Of a stretch of DNA of 64,000 nt, positions 28,914-37,221 are shown piece after piece. The number at the start of each line of letters is the position of its first letter. Within the stretch, counting starts at the first letter, position 1. This DNA is from Thalassotalea sp. (GTDB taxonomy: Bacteria > Pseudomonadota > Gammaproteobacteria > Enterobacterales > Alteromonadaceae), in assembly GCA_022448425.1 (NCBI GenBank), contig JAKVCY010000216.1:1-64000 (forward strand), in the 5' to 3' direction. Under the pieces are notes generated by a model that was given only the letters and a program-made list of their open reading frames with translations, was not told the origin of the DNA and ran no database searches. A program made the position numbers and the translations under genes.

Positions 28914-30157
28914 GACACTGACTCCATAAACTGCTCAGTAAATGCCAAGGCCATTGGTTTGCTAACACCTGCGATAGTGAAATGACTGATTAACGACTGC
29001 GTATCTTTGTCAACTGATAAGCCTAAATAGAGTACATCGTATAAGTCAGGAAATTTCTTGTAGTTACGAGTACATAGAATGCTTTTGTTGTTAATACCCT
29101 GTGAGCTCGGTGCAACGATATCGTGGTGACATTTAAACTCAGTCACATCTTCTTTCGATACTTTGTTACCGGCGCTTGCATGGCTAACTTGACGTTGGTA
29201 AAGATGGTAAAACTTGAGATCGCTTACCTTCTCTGTTTCCATGTATTGGAACTGCATTTCAATCATTCCTGTGAAGAACTGATTATCAATAAACGTATCT
29301 TCATCAAGTGAGCAGGTCGCCATTGCCGTAAAAATCAGGGCTTCTGGTTTATCAGCGTTCGAATCACCCCAACAGCGAATAAAAGGTACATCAACCGTCG
29401 GAATAATTGCTGGACCAAGCTCTTTTGCTTGCCATTCACTCTCTAGTAATGTGCCGATCAACTTTTCCTGATTAGCCATTAATTGCTTCGCCATTTGCGC
29501 TTCAATCGACTCAGGCTTGGCTTTCTTGTATTCCGCAAACAACTTAGCCAATTTATCGTGAGGCACTAGGAAGCCTATTTGGTTGCCTGATGTTGCTACG
29601 TTAATACCTACAACTTGTGCAGCCTTATTGACCACCGGACCGCCGCTCATGCCAGAGTTTACAGAGCCCGTGAAATGAATCTTATCATTGAAGGTTTCTT
29701 TTTTAAGACCATTGTAGGTGCCTGGCACGACGATCATGCCTAAGTCATGGGGGTTACCGAGAGAAAACAGCTCTTCGCCTTTTAACGGTGCGTCATCAGC
29801 AATTGTAAAGAATGACATCTCACTATCAATACTGCGCTTCACCAGCGCTAGGTCGTTGATGACATCGACACTTTCTAGCGACAATTCACCCTTGTTGCCC
29901 TGATGGTCTAGATACTGAATTTGGTACTTCTGAGGTGCCTGTGCAAAACCTGAAATAACGTGATAGTTAGTGGCAATAAGCCCATCAGCGGTAATTTGGA
30001 ACCCAGAACCAATCGAAGACTTTTCGCCGCTGACGTTGTCAATTAATCGAATTTGATAGAGTGATGGTGCCCATTGTTTGAAGATAGCGCCGGCTTGTTC
30101 TTCAGCCCACGACAGTGTGCAGAAGACTGACAGCACAATGGCAAAAACAGCTTTCAT
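28904..30157 (-). CDS. Secreted trypsin-like serine protease
   Basis: The protein has a signal peptide (about 1-18, ending SWA) and a DegP-like S1 protease domain with the full triad H66 (ATNYHVISG), D102 (NDLALVK) and S171 (SGMSGGPVV). No PDZ domain follows; residues about 215-417 form an unknown C-terminal region with several cysteines, possibly disulfide-bonded. It is predicted to be periplasmic. RBS GGAAG precedes the ATG. It overlaps the downstream FHA/membrane gene by ten bases. Confidence 0.8.
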   Translation of the reverse strand: MKAVFAIVLSVFCTLSWAEEQAGAIFKQWAPSLYQIRLIDNVSGEKSSIGSGFQITADGLIATNYHVISGFAQAPQKYQIQYLDHQGNKGELSLESVDVINDLALVKRSIDSEMSFFTIADDAPLKGEELFSLGNPHDLGMIVVPGTYNGLKKETFNDKIHFTGSVNSGMSGGPVVNKAAQVVGINVATSGNQIGFLVPHDKLAKLFAEYKKAKPESIEAQMAKQLMANQEKLIGTLLESEWQAKELGPAIIPTVDVPFIRCWGDSNADKPEALIFTAMATCSLDEDTFIDNQFFTGMIEMQFQYMETEKVSDLKFYHLYQRQVSHASAGNKVSKEDVTEFKCHHDIVAPSSQGINNKSILCTRNYKKFPDLYDVLYLGLSVDKDTQSLISHFTIAGVSKPMALAFTEQFMESVSWN

Positions 30158-30298
30158 TTAACTTCCTACTTTTTTCTTATCACTTTATTGTGCCAAGTTA
30201 TACGTAAGACCGACAGTAGTCGCTGACAAAAAATCACAAAACTTATGGGATATTTTGTAAATATTATCCTTTTGAAACGCAAAGTGAGCTTAGAGCCA

Positions 30299-30844
30299 CT
30301 ATTCCCAGCCCAATTTCTCTTCGAAATCTTTATCGAGCTTCTTAGCAAATTCTTTTGCTTGCTCGGCAACAACCTCTAGTTTTTTGTCGTTGTCAGTTTG
30401 AGGGGTAAAGGCAGGAACACTCGTTGGGTAGCCGGCTTCGTCAACAGCCATAAAGGTGATAAAACAGCGGTTAGTCACTACAGGTTTGCTACCTTTTGGA
30501 TCACCAGCACACACCACCACGTATATGTGCATACTGGACTTACCCGTGTGGACAATTCTTGCTTCAACGCTGATCATCTGTCCTACTAAGATAGGACGAA
30601 TAAATCGAATTGCATTGGCTGATACCGTAACACAGTAATGTTTGCTCCATTGAGCTGCACACGCGTAAGACGCTTGGTCGATCCATTTCATCACCATACC
30701 GCCATGAACTTTGCCGCCAAAGTTAATATCAGTGGGCTCTGCTAGAAATCGAAAGGTAACGATGTGATCAGTATTTGTGTTGTTATTCTCTTCGCTATTT
30801 GCGCTTTGGTTGGCATCGATAGTCATAGGCGGACGCTTTCTCAT
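30299..30844 (-). CDS. Acyl-CoA thioesterase, hotdog fold (YciA/BFIT type)
   Basis: The core FGGKVHGGMVMKWIDQAS followed by RFIRPILVGQMISVEA is typical of the acyl-CoA thioester hydrolase family with the catalytic Asp/Gly-rich hotdog helix. It should hydrolyse fatty acyl-CoA in the cytoplasm. The length is 181 residues from the ATG at 30844; an internal ATG at 30826 (MTIDANQ) is equally possible, since neither has a strong ribosome site. The C-terminal 40 residues are charged and outside the fold. It is probably transcribed alone. Confidence 0.85.
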   Translation of the reverse strand: MRKRPPMTIDANQSANSEENNNTNTDHIVTFRFLAEPTDINFGGKVHGGMVMKWIDQASYACAAQWSKHYCVTVSANAIRFIRPILVGQMISVEARIVHTGKSSMHIYVVVCAGDPKGSKPVVTNRCFITFMAVDEAGYPTSVPAFTPQTDNDKKLEVVAEQAKEFAKKLDKDFEEKLGWE

Positions 30845-30982
30845 TCGTGATGATATAAAGACATCTTAAGTATAGCCGACAGTATCGCTTTGCGTTTTCG
30901 TCAGCATAGTAAAGATGCGGCATATTTGGCCAAACCGCATCTTTCACCTAATGTTGTTCGCGAAGCGAGTTAGGAAATAACG

Positions 30983-31753
30983 TTAGCGTTTAAAACGGCT
31001 TAGTCCAAAAAATGAGCATAACAGTAACCAAAACAGACTACCACCACCACCGCTACCAGTGTCTGGTTGTGACGTATTGTCCTCATCAATCAACGTGTTA
31101 GGCGTTTTGCTCAATGCGCTGTCGGTAACGACTGTTTCATCTATGATATCGACAGAATAGATCGTGACGAAATTTTCGTAGCCTGGTGCTTCGCCGCTTG
31201 TACATTGTGTGCCCGTGTAATTAACCATTGGCGTAGCACCAAAACTGTTACTACAACGAGTTAATTCATTAATCGCCTCGAGCACAGGCATGTCTTCTTC
31301 AACCACTTGGCCAAATACAGTGAAACCACCATTTTGCACATCAAGGTTGGCACTGTTATCGGTCATGTTGAAAAACCACTGACTTGTGGCACTGTTGGCA
31401 TTTCCAGAAAGCTTTGCCATGGCAATTGTGCCTTTCACATTAGACCAAACAGGTTCATTAACAACCGCGTCATCGGTATCGATGAATCCGAAGTTGAAAC
31501 CGTCGTCTTGATATTTGAATCCACCACCTTGAATGACAAAGTTAGTTTCAACACGGTGGATTAATGACTCGTTGTAATCACCATCGGAAACATAATTTAG
31601 GAAGTTATCAACCGTTTTAGGAGTTGTTTCATCATGTAAGTTTACGCGGACGTTCCCTTGTGAGGTCACAAACTCAACAACGGTTGCATTGGCAATAGTT
31701 GGGATTAAAAGCGTGCTAGCGACAAGGCCACAGAGGCGAGAAGAGTGTTTCAT
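30983..31753 (-). CDS. Secreted cyclophilin-type peptidyl-prolyl isomerase with GlyGly-CTERM tail
   Basis: Residues 1-23 are a signal peptide. Residues about 24-205 are a cyclophilin domain (VEFVTSQGNVRVNL, HRVETNFVIQGGGF, FTVFGQVVEEDMPVL) that speeds proline isomerisation outside the cytoplasm. The C-terminus is a Ser/Gly linker, then GSGGGG, a hydrophobic stretch (about 239-252) and the basic end SRFKR. That is the layout of the GlyGly-CTERM sorting signal, which is processed by rhombosortase and usually linked to type II secretion. No rhombosortase is in this window. Confidence 0.85.
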   Translation of the reverse strand: MKHSSRLCGLVASTLLIPTIANATVVEFVTSQGNVRVNLHDETTPKTVDNFLNYVSDGDYNESLIHRVETNFVIQGGGFKYQDDGFNFGFIDTDDAVVNEPVWSNVKGTIAMAKLSGNANSATSQWFFNMTDNSANLDVQNGGFTVFGQVVEEDMPVLEAINELTRCSNSFGATPMVNYTGTQCTSGEAPGYENFVTIYSVDIIDETVVTDSALSKTPNTLIDEDNTSQPDTGSGGGGSLFWLLLCSFFGLSRFKR

Positions 31754-31852
31754 ATTTACTGCTTATTGTTAGAAAATTTCGCTTCGTATCATAGCCATCT
31801 TCGGTGCTTGAGGCTAGTGCGAATTCTCAGCTGTTTGAACGAGTTGTGAACA

Positions 31853-31889
31853 ACTGTTTACTCACGCGTTAACCTTGCGAGTAAACAGT
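31853..31889 (-). terminator. Hairpin at the end of the phoX-block transcript
   Basis: ACTGTTTACTC (31853-31863) pairs perfectly with GAGTAAACAGT (31879-31889) around a 15-base loop. It lies 25 bases beyond the stop of the minus-strand membrane-protein gene. No T-run follows, so it may be a Rho-dependent or protective structure. Confidence 0.4.
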
Positions 31890-31914
31890 ATATAGAGCCC
31901 ATTTTTAGGAAGTG

Positions 31915-32628
31915 TTAGATGGCAGAAGAACGTGCTAGTTGATCTTTACCAGCTATCTGATAGCTCATCCAAGCTGCAACTCCTGCAAAGGCCATCAGCA
32001 GTATCTGCCACCACGAGAAGTTTGCTTGTAATGTGTATCGCAAAACCGCCAATAAACCAAAGTAGCCAATCACGGAGTATTGCACCCAATAGCCTAATAG
32101 ACTGCTGTAGCGATTGTGCTCGCTGTATTGGCTGATAAAGCGAGAAAACTTCAAACTAACTATCGCAAGTATTGAAACCATGGCGCCAACGAGGATAAAT
32201 GAGCCCCATACCATTAGCTCAGGCCAGCCAATAACTTGTGCCGATTTTGCAGGCCCAGACCAGAGTGCGTCCCAGCTTACTGCCAATATCAAGCCCAAGG
32301 TTACAAGTAATTGAGATTGATTAGATTCCTGCTCAGCTTGGCTTAGCTGTTTTATCTCCGCATTAAGATAAAGAAATATGCAGGTAAAGGCGATGATACC
32401 AATAATAGGCGCTAAGCTAGGGTGCAGCTGCACACTAAAATATGCGAGTAGGTAACCTATCATCGGAAATAAGGTATGGGTTGCTGAAACACCTATTATC
32501 CAGAGCATTGCTATACGAAAATTATGTAGCTGCTTCGCTCGGGCTACCGTCGCGATAGCAACGTCAAAGCCTATACCTAGTCCCATCAATAGACTGGCAA
32601 GGGCAAAATCGAACATTGGCAAATCCAT
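31915..32628 (-). CDS. Six-helix membrane protein, LysE/MntP-like
   Basis: The 237-residue hydrophobic protein has about six membrane helices. The first two read LLMGLGIGFDVAIATVARA and GVSATHTLFPMIGYLLAYF; an acidic residue in helix 1 and an H..P..G pattern in helix 2 recall LysE/MntP-type exporters. I cannot assign a substrate. The start shares a base with the stop of the upstream diheme protein (TAATG), so the two are translationally coupled and probably act together. Confidence 0.6.
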   Translation of the reverse strand: MDLPMFDFALASLLMGLGIGFDVAIATVARAKQLHNFRIAMLWIIGVSATHTLFPMIGYLLAYFSVQLHPSLAPIIGIIAFTCIFLYLNAEIKQLSQAEQESNQSQLLVTLGLILAVSWDALWSGPAKSAQVIGWPELMVWGSFILVGAMVSILAIVSLKFSRFISQYSEHNRYSSLLGYWVQYSVIGYFGLLAVLRYTLQANFSWWQILLMAFAGVAAWMSYQIAGKDQLARSSAI

Positions 32629-34427
32629 TAGCGTTTCACCTTATTCGCAAGCGTAACCTTACTGGTTTTGTGCCAATTTAAGCGGATATCCCATTGATGT
32701 TGATGCTCTGGATGCAGCGGTGGAATCTCTTCATCAATTTCAAGTAGAACATTACTTGCCGTACCTAATGTTGCATCACGGCCATAGATAAAGCTTTGTT
32801 CCTCAACAATGGTTTTATATGCCTTGTTAAGATCAAGCGCGCGTCGTTTAGACGGCGTGATTAAGCTATAAATATCAGGCAATGATTTAACTTTCTCGAT
32901 GTCGACACTACCGTCTTTTTTGAACCAACGCGTTAGCATCTCTTGGTTTTGACGGAATTCGTCACCGCCGCGAACACGTTGAAGGTAAGTTAAGTATTCC
33001 CCTTGCTTTTCACCAACATTCGGTGCGTCTTGCATTGACTTTAAGTCGATGTAGCCCCAGCCATTTACACCGGCAACTTTGCGCGGGAAGCTGAACGTTT
33101 CATCGATAATTGCGCCAACACTTTTATGACAGCCGGTACAGAAAAATTGTTCTTCGTGGTTTTGCTGGCGTAATTGGCCCTGTTCATTTTCAATGAAGCC
33201 TAATAACGTCCAACCGTGTTTATTACTGACCCCGTCGTGGCCGAAATCATTGGCATATGGCAGGTTTTCAAAATGTTTCTCTTTACGCTCTAAGTAGTAA
33301 CGACCTTTGAGCTCTCCCAGCGTAAGAAACTTCTTCTTCACCATGTAACGTACTTCTTTCATACGCGGAGAAACGCTAATGTCACCTTCATCATTCACAT
33401 TCACATAACGCACCGTATGTAGAAAAGCAGTACCTTCAGGGTAAAGCATTTTGTGAAGTGGAACTTCCTTGGCATCACCAACGTAGTTTTCGCTTCGGAC
33501 AACTTCGTTAACTTTCGCTGTTAAAACGCCGTCGTCATTGAGATCGGCACCGATAAGTTGCTCGTTAAGTGAAATCGACGTAGTTTGCTGGGTATCTGCT
33601 ATCGCCATTTCTACCAATGCCAAATTGGCATAGTAAACATCACGTGAGTATTTGCCATTTACCTGCATAAATGCCTCAGGTAAGCGAATCATTACATCAT
33701 CTGTTGAACCATTAGTAGGCCAAAAGGTACTTGGCATCGGCTTGTAGTTAAATGCTACCCAACCAGAGCCATCTTTTGCGAGACCGTGTTCGTCAAATGC
33801 GGCAGCGCCCAAATGTAAGTTTCGAACTTCTGGGATAATGCCTTGCCAGTCAGATTGCTTTAGTTGCTTGATAAATGGCGTGTAATTATCTTCGTTGATA
33901 TAGCTTAATATCGCTTTGTCAGAAATGCGCGAAATTGCTTGCGTTCTATCTTGAAACAAGTTGCGCCAGCTGTTGGTTACGCCTAAATCGGAAAATGCAT
34001 AGCTACCTTGCTGGAACCCATCGTTTAATTTATTAGGACGCAACGGTTGGTCGTGATAGCTTTGATGGCAGACGTAACACGGGTTATTGACCTGATCAGT
34101 TTTGGTGTAGCACTGCGGTGGAATAGGTGCTTCACGATTATATATTTGGCCTGCTTCAAGCCATTTCTTCGCTGGTAGAGGCCCTGTGGGCGCGACTGGC
34201 TGTGTCATTGCTTGGCTTGGCGTGTGAGTCGCAGCAGCTGTTGTTGAACTATCATTTTTTTTGCTAGCACTTTTGTTATTAGCAATATGCTCGCTAGCTT
34301 TCGAGTTTGCCTCTAATTGACTTTGAGGTTGCTTGGCTGGCATTTCTGCCGTTATTGAGTCGTTATTACAACCGCTGAGTAAAGTACTAGCAGCAATTAC
34401 AATTAATAAAATCTGTTGGATACGCAT
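32628..34427 (-). CDS. Diheme c-type cytochrome lipoprotein
   Basis: A lipoprotein signal peptide ends at the lipobox LSGC (C20). A Ser/Thr/Gln-rich linker to about residue 85 follows. Two CxxCH haem motifs are visible: C117-Y-V-C-H121 and C430-T-G-C-H434, about 310 residues apart. The total length of 599 is large for a simple cytochrome c; the segment between the motifs is unassigned. It is predicted to be attached to a membrane facing the periplasm. It lies between the PhoX gene and the coupled membrane protein, so it may pass electrons to or from one of them; that is inference. Confidence 0.7.
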   Translation of the reverse strand: MRIQQILLIVIAASTLLSGCNNDSITAEMPAKQPQSQLEANSKASEHIANNKSASKKNDSSTTAAATHTPSQAMTQPVAPTGPLPAKKWLEAGQIYNREAPIPPQCYTKTDQVNNPCYVCHQSYHDQPLRPNKLNDGFQQGSYAFSDLGVTNSWRNLFQDRTQAISRISDKAILSYINEDNYTPFIKQLKQSDWQGIIPEVRNLHLGAAAFDEHGLAKDGSGWVAFNYKPMPSTFWPTNGSTDDVMIRLPEAFMQVNGKYSRDVYYANLALVEMAIADTQQTTSISLNEQLIGADLNDDGVLTAKVNEVVRSENYVGDAKEVPLHKMLYPEGTAFLHTVRYVNVNDEGDISVSPRMKEVRYMVKKKFLTLGELKGRYYLERKEKHFENLPYANDFGHDGVSNKHGWTLLGFIENEQGQLRQQNHEEQFFCTGCHKSVGAIIDETFSFPRKVAGVNGWGYIDLKSMQDAPNVGEKQGEYLTYLQRVRGGDEFRQNQEMLTRWFKKDGSVDIEKVKSLPDIYSLITPSKRRALDLNKAYKTIVEEQSFIYGRDATLGTASNVLLEIDEEIPPLHPEHQHQWDIRLNWHKTSKVTLANKVKR

Positions 34428-34510
34428 GTTCTTTTTCTCTTCAACGCTAAAAACTAAAAAAGCGATTGGAGAATAATCTCCAATCGCATAGCCACTAAGT
34501 GACTGATAAA

Positions 34511-36457
34511 TTAGTCATTAACTGAAGGGTCGTACATCCAAAGGGTGTTGTTAGCTTGACCGCCATCTTCACCGATTAAGATGCGACCATCTTCCATCAC
34601 AACAACGTTGTCTGGCTGTGATAAGCCGTTTGCGTCACACTCTTCGATACCTTCAACGTTTCGTTCAGCAGCACCCATAAGTACCGGCTCGATGCGATTT
34701 ACGTCGTAGTCATCACCAAGTGGCATACGGTAAACACCACCACAATCTTTAACGCGAGCACTTAACTGAATATCGCCTTCACCATCAATCATGCCGCGGT
34801 CAATATCAGAAATAGCAAAGTAAACGTAAGCGGTAGTCGCTGGATCACCATCTTCTACTAGTGTTTGCGCACGATTAGTATTGATGTTGATACCTTCAAA
34901 CTTACGCCATTCTGCCGTAGCACCTTTTGCACGTGCAGCTTTACGTGATTCTAAGAAAGCAATACGGTTATCCATTGCTTGGCCAGCAGTCACTGTGCTC
35001 GGGTAAGTCTCAGCACCTTCGTAGCCAGCGCTAACTGCATCAGCTGATTGAGTATCAGCAGCACCGTAGTTAGCTGCACCAGCTGCCCATGCAATAGCAT
35101 CAGCATCTGTTAGGTAGTTACTGCGACCGTCTACGTAGTCAGATGTATCAACGCCATCGAAGTCAGCAATCCAGCCTTCAATTTCATCTTGGTTACCGCT
35201 TGCAAGTTCAATCCATGAAATGTCGAAACCAGTTACTGCTGGCTCTGTGCTACCTGCATCTTGCGTTAGTTTAGCCGCGTATAACGTACCTGAGCTCAAG
35301 TCACCTGCTGCATCAGCAACGAATTTGTAAAATACACCGTCAGTGCTGTCTTGTGATAAGTACACCGTACGTTGATCAGGCATTACAACCGCATTTTCAT
35401 GTTCGAAACGACCTAAAGCGTAGCGCTTAACAGGCGTAGCAATGCCCGCTGGATCAGTAATTTCTACGATGTAGTGGTAACGGTATGTATTTGGGAAGAT
35501 TGTTGCTTCTTCAGCATTTGTCGCACCAGCGTTGATGAACTTAGCAAGCTCTTCACGAGAAGCGTTGCCAGTATCTGACGGATCGTTCCATGAGTATGAA
35601 GCATCACCGTTGTTACCCCACTCTTCTGAAGTTAGTGGTGTATTCCAAGGTGTTACTGAGCCGAAACAGTTAGCAACTGTGCCGTATAAACCGAAATCTA
35701 ACATGCTGACGTCAGTGTTATCGATAGTCCACTTGCCTGTTTGTGCGTTTTTCTCTAACTTCACGCGGCTCATGCCACCAGGGAAGTATTCCCAGTTAGT
35801 GAATAGATAGCCTTCATTAGCACCTGTAGAAATGAAACCGTTGTAGTCAGGCCAGCCTTCAGCAACAGAACCAGGCTCTTGTACACCATTTGCGCCAACT
35901 ACTTTACCTAAACCGTTAGGCAAGTTACCGTCGAAATCATCACCATATTGCGCAATGATTTTGTATTCACCGTAAGCAACTTGTACTGTTTCTTTTTCTG
36001 CATCAGAAATTGGAATTGGTGTAGAAATAGCATTCTTTGGAATCTTGTTGATGTTAACACCTTCAACAACGCCCATGCCGCCGCGGTTGTGTACTTTACC
36101 TTCAGCGTCAGCTTCGTCATTCACATCATCAGGGTGTTGGAAGTTGAAGAATAAATCACCGTCTTCAGTAATAAATGCACCAGTAACTTCTGCACCTGTT
36201 GGCACAGTTGCTAAACGAACTAAACCAGCCGGTTGCATTACGCCGCGATCACCTGATTGACCATCAGCACCGTCTTGACCGTTTGCACCATCTTGACCAT
36301 CAGCACCGTCTTGACCATCTGCGCCCGCTTCACCAGCAGGGCCAGCAGGACCCGTTGCGCCGTCGCGACCATCATCACCGTCACAAGCAGTTAAACCCAA
36401 TAATATTGCAAGTGCTAGCGCACTTAGTTTTAAGTTATTCGATTGAAATTTTGACAT
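34511..36457 (-). CDS. phoX: PhoX-family phosphatase lipoprotein with collagen-like stalk
   Basis: The protein is a lipoprotein (lipobox LTAC, C25) followed directly by about 15 G-X-Y triplets (residues 27-71), then a PhoX/DUF839 domain (about 75-648). The core has NCFGSVTPWNTPLTSEE, whose C264 matches the iron-binding cysteine region of PhoX, RFEHENAVVMPD and the C-terminal VVVMEDGRILIGEDGG. PhoX enzymes are calcium/iron alkaline phosphatases that free phosphate from organic esters. Classical PhoX uses a Tat signal, whereas this one has a lipoprotein signal. Three Pho half-sites lie upstream (36638-36666). Confidence 0.8.
   Translation of the reverse strand: MSKFQSNNLKLSALALAILLGLTACDGDDGRDGATGPAGPAGEAGADGQDGADGQDGANGQDGADGQSGDRGVMQPAGLVRLATVPTGAEVTGAFITEDGDLFFNFQHPDDVNDEADAEGKVHNRGGMGVVEGVNINKIPKNAISTPIPISDAEKETVQVAYGEYKIIAQYGDDFDGNLPNGLGKVVGANGVQEPGSVAEGWPDYNGFISTGANEGYLFTNWEYFPGGMSRVKLEKNAQTGKWTIDNTDVSMLDFGLYGTVANCFGSVTPWNTPLTSEEWGNNGDASYSWNDPSDTGNASREELAKFINAGATNAEEATIFPNTYRYHYIVEITDPAGIATPVKRYALGRFEHENAVVMPDQRTVYLSQDSTDGVFYKFVADAAGDLSSGTLYAAKLTQDAGSTEPAVTGFDISWIELASGNQDEIEGWIADFDGVDTSDYVDGRSNYLTDADAIAWAAGAANYGAADTQSADAVSAGYEGAETYPSTVTAGQAMDNRIAFLESRKAARAKGATAEWRKFEGININTNRAQTLVEDGDPATTAYVYFAISDIDRGMIDGEGDIQLSARVKDCGGVYRMPLGDDYDVNRIEPVLMGAAERNVEGIEECDANGLSQPDNVVVMEDGRILIGEDGGQANNTLWMYDPSVND
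36263..36316 (-). repeat. 18-base tandem repeat coding the collagen-like segment
   Basis: Three consecutive units of about 18 bases each encode G-Q-D-G-A-D/N. They lie inside the collagen-like stalk of the PhoX lipoprotein. Such repeats can change in copy number and so alter stalk length. Confidence 0.7.
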
Positions 36458-36797
36458 TTTTTATTCCGTATCTTTTTGTTATTCCAAGCTAAAATTGCCC
36501 TGGTGCTGGCTGTGCCTATAATTTTTTATTTCGGCAACAGCGAGTGAGATAGCCAAGGGAGGTTAAAGTCTGAGGGCTTGGTTTGACACTTTGATGACTC
36601 AATAATGACTAACGGATGAACAAAAAATGACCTCAAGATTTCAGTAAATTGATAGAAAAGTGACAGGTGTCATCAAGGTGAAAACAAACTGAAATGTGAG
36701 ATGTTGGGTGGATATGATTTAGATTTTAAGCAACAGCTTCTTGGATAGATACGGAATTGGCGTCGGGGATATAGAAATGTTTGTTGTTAAGGTTTAG
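36458..36797. other. Gene-free control region of phoX
   Basis: No convincing coding frame is present. It contains the three Pho half-sites and the leader of phoX, and on the other side the end of the 74-residue gene. Confidence 0.6.
36638..36666 (-). promoter_or_regulatory. Pho box, three tandem PhoB half-sites
   Basis: On the minus strand the order is CTGTCAC, four bases, CTATCAA, four bases, CTGAAAT. The PhoB half-site consensus is CTGTCAT, with repeats every 11 bases. The three copies match at 6, 5 and 5 of 7 positions (the first differs only at the final pyrimidine). The block lies about 180 bases upstream of phoX and is oriented toward it, as expected for a gene switched on by phosphate starvation. 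Confidence 0.6.
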
Positions 36798-37022
36798 CTA
36801 TTTTTCTGCAACCTTAGCTAAGATACAGGCGCCGATGGAAGATTTTCTGGTAACAAGTTCCGAGTCAGTTTTAGTGGTCGCAGGCTTCTTTATTTGTTTT
36901 CCGGATTGCTCATTCATTAAGCTGATTTTCAATGCCATCAACTCCCTGGAGTCGGTTGCAGCGAATGAAGAGAGCGATAATATGCTTACAGCTAGTAACC
37001 CTGCCGCTTTTTGTACACGCAT
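36798..37022 (-). CDS. Small secreted protein, 74 residues
   Basis: The predicted product has a clear signal peptide (about 1-21, MRVQKAAGLLAVSILSLSSFA) and a short charged mature part of about 50 residues with one cysteine (IGACILAK). I do not recognise the family. An AAGGGG site about ten bases upstream supports the ATG at 37022. The leader is preceded by two identical 22-base operator-like repeats, which argues for a real, tightly regulated gene. Confidence 0.6.
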   Translation of the reverse strand: MRVQKAAGLLAVSILSLSSFAATDSRELMALKISLMNEQSGKQIKKPATTKTDSELVTRKSSIGACILAKVAEK

Positions 37023-37068
37023 GACATTAATCCCCTTACGTTTCTTTACATCTTTTTTACATCAAGCT

Positions 37069-37122
37069 TACGAATAGTTTCGTCGTATGGAAAATAAGTG
37101 TACGAATAGTTTCGTCGTATGG
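37069..37122. promoter_or_regulatory. Two identical 22-base operator repeats, 32 bases apart
   Basis: Copies at 37069-37090 and 37101-37122 are identical. Each contains ACGAA-TAGT-TTCGT, a five-base inverted repeat with a four-base centre, and an outer TACGA...TCGTA pair. The 32-base period is about three helical turns, so two repressor dimers would sit on the same face. The form recalls BlaI/MecI-type operators, but no such regulator is in the window. They lie between the 74-residue gene and the plus-strand MltA-like gene. Confidence 0.65.
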
Positions 37123-37221
37123 CTAATATTTGTTTGCAACAAAGTGTAACAGGTTATTTATCCTGTTAAATTTGACACAATTACTGGTATTATTGCGTCT
37201 TATCTCCCTTCTTTAAGATCT

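Noticed and set aside
36263-36316. Short regular repeats that might be a CRISPR array
   Set aside because: The units are contiguous, about 18 bases, in frame and code for G-Q-D-G-A-D/N; there are no spacers.
36199-36492. A plus-strand frame of 97 codons rich in His, Arg and Leu
   Set aside because: It is antisense to the collagen-like repeat of the PhoX gene; its composition follows from the GC-rich G-X-Y codons.
37172-37177. TTGACA upstream of the MltA-like gene
   Set aside because: The best -10-like hexamer (TATTAT at 37188) is only ten bases away, too close for a sigma-70 promoter.
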